Origin: Miltoncostaeaceae bacterium
GTDB lineage: Bacteria > Actinomycetota > Thermoleophilia > Miltoncostaeales > Miltoncostaeaceae
DNA: 8,088 nt
NCBI GenBank assembly: GCA_030598075.1
Contig: JAUVQP010000066.1
Coordinates: 1-8,088, forward strand
Reading direction: 5' to 3'
Both the position numbers and the translations under genes were made by a program. The notes beneath the pieces were generated by a model, which was not told the DNA's origin, ran no database searches, and saw only the letters and a program-made list of their open reading frames with translations. Shown here piece by piece: positions 1 to 4,716 of the stretch (position 1 is its first letter; every line of letters starts with the position of its first letter).

Positions 1-47
1 AGTAGCTCGGACTGTTCCGGACGACGATCGGCGTGGAGATCCGCGCC

Positions 48-1409
48 ATGGGGATGGGGGAACGTTTGGCGCCAGGACGCGCTCGCGCGAGCTATTCGTG
101 TGAGGAGTGCGGTCATGTTGCCGCTCGCTGGATGGGGCGCTGCCCCGGATGTGGGGCCTGGGGCGGCCTCTCGGCTGTCTCCACCGCTCGGCCGGGGCTG
201 GCCGAGGTACCCGCGCCGGTGCGCCTCGCGGACCTCGGCGCCGACGCTCCCGATCGCATCCTCACGGGCATCGGAGAGCTCGATCGGGTTTTGGGCGGCG
301 GGTTGGTCGCCGGCTCGGTCGTGCTCATCGGCGGGGAGCCCGGAATCGGCAAGAGCACGCTCGTGCTCGAGGCGCTCGCCGCGCTCTCGCGGCGCGGGCA
401 AGTGCTGCTCGTCACTGGGGAGGAGTCGCCCGCTCAGGTGGGCTCACGCGCCGAGCGGCTCGGCGCCGACTGCGGCGCCGTCGAGGTGCTCGCCGAGACC
501 CGGGTCGACGCGGTCGCCGCGGCCATTCGGGGCCATCGGCCGCTGGTGTGCGCCGTCGACTCCGTCCAGACGCTGATCGCCGACGGCGTGGATGGCGGCC
601 CGGGCTCGGTCGGCAGCGTGCGTCAGGCGACGGCGGAATTGGTGCGCGCGGCGAAGGAGACCGGGGTCGTCATCATCCTGGTCGGCCAGGTCACGAAGGA
701 CGGCTCTCTTGCGGGGCCGCGCCTTCTGGAGCATCTGGTCGACTGTGTGCTGACGCTCGACGGGGATGAGCTGCGCGACCATCGCGTGCTGCGGGCGGCG
801 AAGAACCGCTTCGGATCCACGAACGAGACCGGGGTCTTCCGGATGGGCGCCCGAGGCCTGGAGGAGGTCCGGGATCCTACGGCGCTGTTTGTCGAGAGTG
901 GTCCGCGCCGGGTCGGGTCCTGCATCTTTCCCGCCATCGAGGGCTCGCGCGCCATCCTCGTGGAGGTGCAGGCGTTGGTCACGTCCACCCAGATCGTTCC
1001 GCCGCGCCGCGTCGCGGTTGGGATCGACCGCACCCGCCTCGCTCAGATCATCGCCGTGCTCGCCCGCCACGCGGGCATCGGGCTCGGGGATCAGGACGTC
1101 TTCGTCAGCGTCGCCGCCGGCGCGCGCGCCCTCGATCCGGCGGCCGACTTGGCCATCGCGCTCGCCATCGTCAGCGCGCATCGCGGCCGTCCGATGTCGG
1201 CCGCATCGGCGGCCTTCGGCGAGCTCGGCCTGACGGGCGCCGTGCGGCCCGCGGGCCACGCCGTGCGTCGGCTGACGGCCGCGGCCGCGGGCGGCGTGAG
1301 CGCCGCCGTTACACCAGCTGTGTCCGGCGCGGAGGGAGAGGTTCCGCGTCCTGACTCGGTCTTCCGAGTCGCGGAGGTCAGGGAGGCCCTCCAGGCCGCG
1401 TTCGACTGA
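48..1409 (+). CDS. radA: DNA repair protein RadA (Sms), ATP-dependent branch-migration helicase
   Basis: RadA is a RecA-like hexameric ATPase that processes recombination intermediates and extends D-loops. Numbering from the GTG at 33, the protein shows a C4 zinc finger (Cys23, 26, 37, 40), a Walker A motif GEPGIGKST at about 101-109, a Walker B strand ending at Asp176 (CAVDS), the RadA signature KNRFG at 257-261, and a C-terminal Lon-protease-like domain from about residue 290. Length (453-458 aa) is normal for the family. Three in-frame starts exist: GTG 33, ATG 48 and ATG 54. I chose ATG 48 because GGAG at 35-38 lies 9 bases upstream of it, while GTG 33 has no clear ribosome site. carD follows after a short gap on the same strand, so the two are probably cotranscribed. 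Family identity is near certain; the exact start is not. Confidence 0.96.
   Translation: MGMGERLAPGRARASYSCEECGHVAARWMGRCPGCGAWGGLSAVSTARPGLAEVPAPVRLADLGADAPDRILTGIGELDRVLGGGLVAGSVVLIGGEPGIGKSTLVLEALAALSRRGQVLLVTGEESPAQVGSRAERLGADCGAVEVLAETRVDAVAAAIRGHRPLVCAVDSVQTLIADGVDGGPGSVGSVRQATAELVRAAKETGVVIILVGQVTKDGSLAGPRLLEHLVDCVLTLDGDELRDHRVLRAAKNRFGSTNETGVFRMGARGLEEVRDPTALFVESGPRRVGSCIFPAIEGSRAILVEVQALVTSTQIVPPRRVAVGIDRTRLAQIIAVLARHAGIGLGDQDVFVSVAAGARALDPAADLAIALAIVSAHRGRPMSAASAAFGELGLTGAVRPAGHAVRRLTAAAAGGVSAAVTPAVSGAEGEVPRPDSVFRVAEVREALQAAFD
1353..1370. repeat. Perfect 7-bp hairpin inside the 3' end of radA
   Basis: GACTCGG (1353-1359) and CCGAGTC (1364-1370) are exact inverted repeats around the loop TCTT. 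An outer CCGC (1344-1347) can also pair with GCGG (1371-1374) across a five-base bulge. The structure lies in radA coding sequence about 75 bases before the carD start. It has no U-tract, so a terminator is unlikely. It could influence processing or readthrough between the two genes, or be chance in GC-rich DNA. Confidence 0.4.
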
Positions 1410-1446
1410 AGCGGCTGTCTTGTCAGAACGAACCGAGGGGGAGCGC

Positions 1447-1998
1447 TTGTACGACGTGGGAGACAAAGTTGTGTATCCGCACCATGGGGCGGGGACGATC
1501 CTCAAGCGGGAAGACGAGGAGGTCCTCGGCCAGCGCCGCGAGTACCTTACGATCCAGATCCTCTACAACAACATGACGGTTCGCGTGCCGTGCGAGAACG
1601 CCGACAGGGCCGGCCTGCGCCGGGTCATCTCGGAGGAAGCGGTCGACGACGTCCTCGCGGTGCTCTCGGACAGCGGCACGCAGATGCCGAAGAACTGGAA
1701 CCGGCGCTTCAAGCACAATCGGGACAAGATCAAGACCGGCGACATCTTCGAGCTCGCCGAGGTGGTGCGGAACCTCTCCATTCGCGACCTCGACAAGGGC
1801 CTCTCCACCGGAGAGAAGCAGATGTACGGGCGCGCCAAGAAGATTCTCGCAAGCGAACTCATGTACGCGCGGAACATGGGCGAGGACGAGGCCTTGGAGT
1901 TCCTCGAGAGCCTGCTCCTCGAGATCGGCGGGAAGCGCTTGGCGGAAGAGAAGGCCGCGGACATCAAGGAGGCCGAGAAGGAAGCCCTCGTCGAGTAG
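1447..1998 (+). CDS. carD: CarD-family RNA polymerase-binding transcriptional regulator
   Basis: CarD/CdnL binds the RNA polymerase beta subunit and stabilises the open promoter complex, notably at rRNA promoters. The N-terminal Tudor-like RNA polymerase-interaction domain begins YDVGDKVVYPHHGAG, the usual family start. The C-terminal helical DNA-binding domain contains NWNRRFKHN with Trp84, matching the minor-groove-wedging Trp85 of Mycobacterium CarD. I start at TTG 1447 (183 aa) because GAGG at 1435-1438 sits 8 bases upstream and because homologues begin at this point. An upstream in-frame TTG at 1420 would add nine residues but has no ribosome site. The protein is slightly longer than the 162-aa mycobacterial form owing to a charged C-terminal helix rich in Lys and Glu. 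It lies 37 bases after radA, probably in the same transcript. Family assignment is firm. Confidence 0.95.
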   Translation: MYDVGDKVVYPHHGAGTILKREDEEVLGQRREYLTIQILYNNMTVRVPCENADRAGLRRVISEEAVDDVLAVLSDSGTQMPKNWNRRFKHNRDKIKTGDIFELAEVVRNLSIRDLDKGLSTGEKQMYGRAKKILASELMYARNMGEDEALEFLESLLLEIGGKRLAEEKAADIKEAEKEALVE

Positions 1999-2014
1999 CG
2001 CCCCGGACGGGGCG
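1999..2014 (+). terminator. Possible weak terminator hairpin after carD
   Basis: CGCCCC (1999-2004) and GGGGCG (2009-2014) form a perfect 6-bp all-GC stem with a GGAC loop directly after the carD stop. No U-tract follows, so efficient intrinsic termination is doubtful. The position, between carD and a gap with its own promoter-like sequence, is what suggests the role. Confidence 0.4.
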
Positions 2015-2069
2015 CCCGTGCCGCGCGAGAGGCCGTCTCGGTGGGTCGCGTTGTGTTCCCCCGACCCGT

Positions 2070-2098
2070 GTGAACGTCGGCGTCCCGGGTACTAGTCT
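2070..2098 (+). promoter_or_regulatory. Candidate promoter for the leader ORF and the PIN/TRAM gene
   Basis: GTGAAC (2070-2075) and TAGTCT (2093-2098) are separated by 17 bases and lie in the only noticeably less GC-rich stretch of the 259-base gap after carD. Each hexamer matches the sigma-70 consensus at only three of six positions, though TANNNT-type -10 elements are common in actinobacteria. Transcription would begin near 2105, leaving a leader of about 150 bases before the PIN/TRAM start. A run of eight Gs (2123-2130) lies in that leader. Confidence 0.35.
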
Positions 2099-2145
2099 TA
2101 TTCTCTTGACGTCCGCCTCCGAGGGGGGGGCGGGGCTCAGCCGGC

Positions 2146-2152
2146 AAGGAGG
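2146..2152 (+). promoter_or_regulatory. Strong Shine-Dalgarno sequence AAGGAGG in the leader
   Basis: AAGGAGG is one of the best ribosome-binding matches in the window, yet it lies over 100 bases from the PIN/TRAM start. The next start codon is ATG 2166, 13 bases downstream, which is somewhat long but usable. This is the main reason to take the short leader ORF seriously. Confidence 0.5.
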
Positions 2153-2165
2153 GAGCAAGCCCACC

Positions 2166-2261
2166 ATGAGTCGGCGTCTGCGAGAGCACCGGCGCGCCGG
2201 TCGTCCGCGGTCCGCGCGAGGGGCTGCGCTCGGTCCGCCGCAGCCCGCGGAAGTATCGTGA
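2166..2261 (+). CDS. Putative 31-aa Arg-rich leader peptide coupled to the PIN/TRAM gene
   Basis: This short frame begins MSRRLREHRRAGRPRSARG and ends AEVS. It is rich in Arg and Pro, has no recognised domain, and is preceded by AAGGAGG. Its TGA (2259-2261) overlaps the GTG start (2258-2260) of the next gene in the arrangement GTGA, the usual geometry of translational coupling. A perfect 14-base palindrome (2188-2201) and an 8-bp hairpin (2221-2246) lie inside it, so ribosomes translating it would open structure just before the downstream start. I do not recognise the peptide. An alternative is that the frame is incidental in GC-rich DNA, where long open frames and Arg-rich composition are common. 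Confidence 0.4.
   Translation: MSRRLREHRRAGRPRSARGAALGPPQPAEVS
2188..2201. repeat. Perfect 14-base palindrome ACCGGCGCGCCGGT
   Basis: The sequence equals its own reverse complement over 14 bases. It lies 20 bases after the leader ORF start and 57 bases before the PIN/TRAM start. It could be a protein-binding dyad or an RNA hairpin, but palindromes built only from GC-rich dinucleotides arise easily in such DNA. Confidence 0.4.
2221..2246 (+). promoter_or_regulatory. 8-bp hairpin just before the PIN/TRAM start
   Basis: GGGCTGCG (2221-2228) pairs exactly with CGCAGCCC (2239-2246) around a ten-base loop. The right arm ends two bases before the GGAAG (2249-2253) that would serve as ribosome site for GTG 2258. 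A competing pairing of CCGCGG 2205-2210 with CCGCGG 2245-2250 would cover the first bases of that site. The two pairings are mutually exclusive, the form expected of a translational switch, but no function is shown. Confidence 0.3.
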
Positions 2262-3310
2262 TCCTGGCGTCGCGCATCCTGCTCGCCGTACTCGCCGGTC
2301 TGGGCGCGTTCCAGTTGGGGGCCTCGCTCGACCTCTCGAGCGAGATCACGGAGCCCTGGCACTACCTCGCGTGGGCGGCCATGGTCGCCGTCGCGGCGCT
2401 CGTCGGCTGGCTCGTCGGAGGAGCGGTCGGGCGTCTGATCCGGGGCCGGCTTCGGGCGATCGAGCGCGCGGCGGACAGCCGTTCCGCCGCCGAGCTCACC
2501 GTCGGCGCGCTTGGCCTCGTGGTGGGGCTTGCGGCCGCCGTCCTGGGCGGGGTGGCGGTCGCTCAGCTACCGGTTATCGGCCCGTACCTCTTCCTGCCGG
2601 TGCTGCTGCTGGTGGCCTACGTCTTCAGCCGCATCGCCGCCCGACGGCACGTAGACATCCTTCGGCTGGTGGGCATTCGCTCCCGTCGGGCGGAGGTCAC
2701 CCCGAGGCTCATCGACACGAGCGCGATCATCGACGGGCGTCTCGTCGACATCATGAAGACGCGCTTCCTGACGGGCCCCGTGGTGGTGCCGTCGTTCGTG
2801 CTGGACGAGCTGCAGGCGATCGCCGACAGCGGCGATCCCATGAAGCGCGCCCGGGGACGGCGTGGCCTCGATTTGGTGCGCGACATGAAGAGCACGGCCA
2901 ACGGTGGTTTCAGCGTGCGTGAGGCCGACGCCGACCTCGACGACGACGAGGTTGTCGGGGTGGACGCCAAGCTCGTTCGTATGGCCCGTGCCGACGGGGC
3001 GGCCATCGTCACGACCGACTACAACCTCAACAAGGTCGCGGAGATCCACGGCGTCGAGGTGCTCAACGTGAACGACCTCGCCAACGCGCTCAAGCCCGCT
3101 GTTCTCCCCGGTGAGCCGTTGGCGGTCCGGATCATCCGGGAGGGCAAGGAGTTCGGCCAGGGGGTCGGTTACCTCGACGACGGCACGATGATCGTGGTGG
3201 AGGACGGCCGCAAGCATCTCGGCACCGAGATCACGGTGGAGGTCACCAGCGTGCTTCAGAATCCGTCGGGGAAGATGATCTTCACCAGAATCGCGCAGGG
3301 TGACGACTAG
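2258..3310 (+). CDS. yacL: Membrane-anchored PIN/TRAM-domain protein (YacL family)
   Basis: The protein has three parts. An N-terminal membrane region carries about four hydrophobic helices (roughly residues 3-22, 35-58, 80-103 and 107-126). A PIN nuclease-fold domain follows, with acidic residues Asp153 (LIDTSAIIDGR), Glu184 (LDELQAIAD), Asp236 (VDAKLVRMA) and Asp254 (TTDYNL). A TRAM RNA-binding domain spans about 285-345. This matches the YacL family, whose B. subtilis member is of similar length (about 366 aa, here 350) and lies between disA and ispD. All four PIN acidic residues are present, so metal-dependent RNase activity at the membrane is plausible, though the substrate is unknown. 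GTG 2258 is the only in-frame start near the open region and overlaps the stop of the preceding short leader ORF; GGAAG at 2249-2253 is a modest ribosome site. Confidence 0.92.
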   Translation: MILASRILLAVLAGLGAFQLGASLDLSSEITEPWHYLAWAAMVAVAALVGWLVGGAVGRLIRGRLRAIERAADSRSAAELTVGALGLVVGLAAAVLGGVAVAQLPVIGPYLFLPVLLLVAYVFSRIAARRHVDILRLVGIRSRRAEVTPRLIDTSAIIDGRLVDIMKTRFLTGPVVVPSFVLDELQAIADSGDPMKRARGRRGLDLVRDMKSTANGGFSVREADADLDDDEVVGVDAKLVRMARADGAAIVTTDYNLNKVAEIHGVEVLNVNDLANALKPAVLPGEPLAVRIIREGKEFGQGVGYLDDGTMIVVEDGRKHLGTEITVEVTSVLQNPSGKMIFTRIAQGDD

Positions 3311-3317
3311 GACACGA

Positions 3318-3355
3318 GCCGCAGGGCGGGCGTGCTTGCGCGCCCGCCCTGCGGC
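3318..3355. terminator. Bidirectional 15-bp perfect hairpin terminator
   Basis: GCCGCAGGGCGGGCG (3318-3332) and CGCCCGCCCTGCGGC (3341-3355) are exact inverted repeats around an eight-base loop. The left arm begins 7 bases after the PIN/TRAM stop on the + strand. The right arm begins 9 bases after the TAG (3367-3365) of the cysteine-rich frame on the - strand. It therefore sits where two convergent transcripts should end. No U-tract follows on either strand, as is usual in high-GC actinobacteria. Confidence 0.8.
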
Positions 3356-3364
3356 GAGGCCTCG

Positions 3365-3412
3365 CTAGCAGCACTCGCCGTCGCCGCACTCCGGGCAGCA
3401 TGGACCGGTCAT
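3365..3412 (-). CDS. Cysteine-rich 15-aa peptide, or out-of-frame tail of the MerR regulator
   Basis: Reading MTGPCCPECGDGECC and then TAG, this frame has five Cys in 15 residues, a strong metal-thiolate pattern (CC-x2-C-x4-CC). It begins 7 bases past the merR stop. GGAGGGGGG at the end of merR ends ten bases before its ATG and could serve as ribosome site. Its stop lies 9 bases before the shared terminator hairpin, so it falls within the expected merR transcript. Removing one G from the G6 run at 3423-3428 would join the frames and give a 157-aa regulator ending GGGDATMTGPCCPECGDGECC. It may therefore be a separate metallothionein-like micropeptide, a tail reached by slippage, or a tail split by a sequence error. 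The codons are certain; translation is not shown. Confidence 0.45.
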   Translation of the reverse strand: MTGPCCPECGDGECC

Positions 3413-3419
3413 CGTCGCA

Positions 3420-3839
3420 TCACCCCCCTCCGACTCGTAGGGCTTCCGGCAGGCAGGACCCCGGCTCGCAGGGCTCGCAGTCCTCATCGCCGTCAGCGCG
3501 CTCGATCGCGGCAGTGAGTTTCGACCGCAGCCCGTCGAGGGCCGCGATCTCTGCTTCGATCTCTTGCCGCCGGGAGCGCATGGCCGCGACCGTCTCGTCG
3601 CACGGGCAGTCGCCCCCGTCGAGGGTCCTGATCAACTCGGAGATCTGGGCGAGCCGCAGGCCCAACGACTGGGCTTGGCGGATGAGGCGCAGCCGCTCGA
3701 CGGCGTCGTCGCCGTACAGGCGGTATCCGGCCTCGCTGCGGTCCGGAACGGGAAGGAGTCCCAAGCGGTCGTAGTAGCGAACGGTGTCCGCGCTCACGCG
3801 GACCCGCGCGCCCAGCTCCGAGACCATCAATCTGCTCAT
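3420..3839 (-). CDS. MerR-family transcriptional regulator, probable thiolate metal sensor
   Basis: MerR regulators bind DNA as dimers and untwist promoters with long spacers. Residues 1-45 form the winged helix-turn-helix, with VSADTVRYYDRLGLLP and the family GYRLY motif (38-42). A long dimerisation helix follows at about 82-115. Cys78 and Cys80 (GDCPCDE) sit where ZntR has Cys79 and MerR has Cys82. A second group, Cys121, 124 and 129 (CEPCEPGSC), lies in the C-terminal metal-loop region. This suggests sensing of soft metals such as Hg, Cd, Pb or Zn, but the metal cannot be fixed from sequence. ATG 3839 is preferred: there is no ribosome site, but it coincides with the predicted transcription start, so the mRNA is probably leaderless. 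ATG 3827 is an alternative. No metal transporter gene is in the window. The annotated 139-aa end may be premature, since a cysteine-rich frame follows directly. Confidence 0.9.
   Translation of the reverse strand: MSRLMVSELGARVRVSADTVRYYDRLGLLPVPDRSEAGYRLYGDDAVERLRLIRQAQSLGLRLAQISELIRTLDGGDCPCDETVAAMRSRRQEIEAEIAALDGLRSKLTAAIERADGDEDCEPCEPGSCLPEALRVGGG
3423..3428 (-). other. G6 homopolymer at the merR 3' end (slippage or indel site)
   Basis: On the coding strand six Gs precede the stop as GGA GGG GGG TGA. Loss of one G changes this to GGA GGG GGT GAT and opens the frame through to TAG at 3367-3365, adding a five-cysteine tail. Homopolymers are typical sites both of transcriptional slippage and of assembly indels. 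Confidence 0.4.
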
Positions 3840-3845
3840 GGAGAG

Positions 3846-3877
3846 AGGATAGACCTGTGACTCGACTCCAAGGTCAA
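3846..3877 (-). promoter_or_regulatory. MerR-type promoter and operator of merR, leaderless start
   Basis: Read on the - strand, TTGACC (3877-3872) is a good -35 and TATCCT (3851-3846) a good -10, separated by 20 bases instead of 17. MerR-family promoters are known for 19-20 base spacers, with 20 at the ZntR target. An imperfect dyad fills the spacer: the 22 bases at 3853-3874 (+ strand ACCTGTGACTCG followed by ACTCCAAGGT) pair at 8 of 11 positions, including outer ACCT/AGGT. Six bases, CTCTCC, separate the -10 from ATG 3839, placing the transcription start at or next to the A of the start codon. The regulator therefore probably controls its own transcription. Confidence 0.7.
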
Positions 3878-3933
3878 GGCCCGTTGCCGAGCGCGTTCTC
3901 AAAAGTGGCTCACATCCGCCTGTCGGCCACCCA

Positions 3934-3968
3934 CTCCGCGCCGGCCTTTCGGGCCCTCCGCGCCGGCC
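3934..3968. repeat. Two direct copies of CTCCGCGCCGGCC, 22 bp apart
   Basis: The 13-base sequence occurs exactly at 3934-3946 and 3956-3968. The start-to-start distance is 22 bp, about two helical turns, so both copies face the same side of DNA. They lie 44 bases upstream of ispD in the intergenic stretch shared with merR. A tandem binding site upstream of ispD is possible; low-complexity GC-rich sequence is the alternative. Confidence 0.45.
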
Positions 3969-3996
3969 CCGTGGCGAAGGCTTCCTCGCGGAGCAC

Positions 3997-4002
3997 TAGG
4001 AT
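3997..4002 (+). promoter_or_regulatory. Candidate -10 element TAGGAT for the ispD operon
   Basis: TAGGAT fits the TANNNT pattern and ends 9 bases before ATG 4012, so a transcript starting 7-10 bases later would be leaderless or nearly so. That agrees with the lack of a Shine-Dalgarno sequence before ispD. No convincing -35 hexamer is seen 16-18 bases upstream, so support is partial. Confidence 0.4.
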
Positions 4003-4011
4003 CCCCCGGCG

Positions 4012-4716
4012 ATGTCCACCACCGCCATTCTTCTGGCTGCCGGATCCGGCGTGCGCATGGGTGCCGGAATGCCGAAGGCGCTGCTGCCGCTCGCCGGCCG
4101 TCCGATGCTCATGTGGAGCGTGGACGCGCTGGCGGCGAGCGACGTCGTCGACGAGGTGGTGCTCGTCGTTCCCAGGGGGCACTTGCGGGAGACCCAGATG
4201 GCGCTCGGCCGGGCGGGCAGCGGCGCGCGCGTCGTCTCGGGGGGCGCGAGCCGGGCAGAGTCGGTCACGAGGGGCCTCGGTACCGTGCCGGACGATGTCG
4301 AGCGCGTCGTCGTGCACGACGCCGCGCGCCCTCTTTTGACCCCCGCGCTGGTGCGCTCCGTCATCGAGGCCCTCCAGGGGTTCGATGGGGCGATCGCCGC
4401 CGCGCCCGTGTCGGACACGCTGAAGCGCCAGGGCGACGACCTCGCGATCGCCGAGACCGTCGACCGTACGGGCCTCTGGGCCGCCCAGACGCCTCAGGTC
4501 TTCTGGACGGAGGTGCTTCGGAGGGCTGTGGCCCGTGCTCAGGCCGCGGGCAGCCTGGCGCTCGCGACGGACTGCGCCTCGCTGGTGGAGGCGGCCGGGG
4601 GTACCGTGCGCCTGGTTCCCGCCGCCGCGCAGAACCTCAAGGTCACGACCCCCACCGATCTCGAGCGCGCTGAGTGGTTGCTCGGCCGGGCCGACGACGC
4701 CCTTCCCGAGTGCTGA
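4012..4716 (+). CDS. ispD: 2-C-methyl-D-erythritol 4-phosphate cytidylyltransferase
   Basis: IspD transfers CMP from CTP to 2-C-methyl-D-erythritol 4-phosphate, giving CDP-methylerythritol in the MEP isoprenoid pathway. The nucleotide-binding loop LLAAGSGVRMGAGMPKAL holds the catalytic Arg15 and Lys22. Further family motifs are VVHDAARPL, PVSDTLKR, AAQTPQVF and NLKVTTPTDL, with Lys210 matching Lys213 of the E. coli enzyme. Length (234 aa) is normal. One substitution stands out: the usual TDDAS motif reads TDCAS, with Cys188 in place of the second Asp. There is no clear ribosome site; a -10-like TAGGAT just upstream suggests a leaderless transcript. It is the first gene of a tight five-gene run, and its stop overlaps the next start by 7 bases. 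Confidence 0.96.
   Translation: MSTTAILLAAGSGVRMGAGMPKALLPLAGRPMLMWSVDALAASDVVDEVVLVVPRGHLRETQMALGRAGSGARVVSGGASRAESVTRGLGTVPDDVERVVVHDAARPLLTPALVRSVIEALQGFDGAIAAAPVSDTLKRQGDDLAIAETVDRTGLWAAQTPQVFWTEVLRRAVARAQAAGSLALATDCASLVEAAGGTVRLVPAAAQNLKVTTPTDLERAEWLLGRADDALPEC

Noticed and set aside
1420..1446. Upstream TTG start for carD
   Set aside because: There is no ribosome site before it, and the nine extra residues do not match the family; TTG 1447 has GAGG at good spacing and gives the typical N-terminus.
444..1505. 353-codon open frame on the - strand opposite radA
   Set aside because: It is antisense to a well-conserved gene, has no recognisable domain, and is explained by the high GC content at third positions.
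2123..2153. G-quadruplex from the G8, G4 and G3 runs
   Set aside because: Forming four G-tracts would need a loop of about 15 bases, so support is too weak.
2000..2257. c-di-AMP (ydaO-type) riboswitch before the PIN/TRAM gene
   Set aside because: I looked for it because of the G-rich leader and the c-di-AMP-linked neighbourhood, but the conserved riboswitch core sequences are not recognisable.
3857..4339. 160-codon + strand frame starting in the merR promoter
   Set aside because: It runs across the intergenic region into ispD in another frame, and its translation looks random; ispD is the real gene.
4674..4709. Upstream GTG start for the PHP phosphatase
   Set aside because: It would add an Arg-rich stretch inside ispD coding sequence that PHP proteins lack; GTG 4710 gives the standard MLTDYH start.
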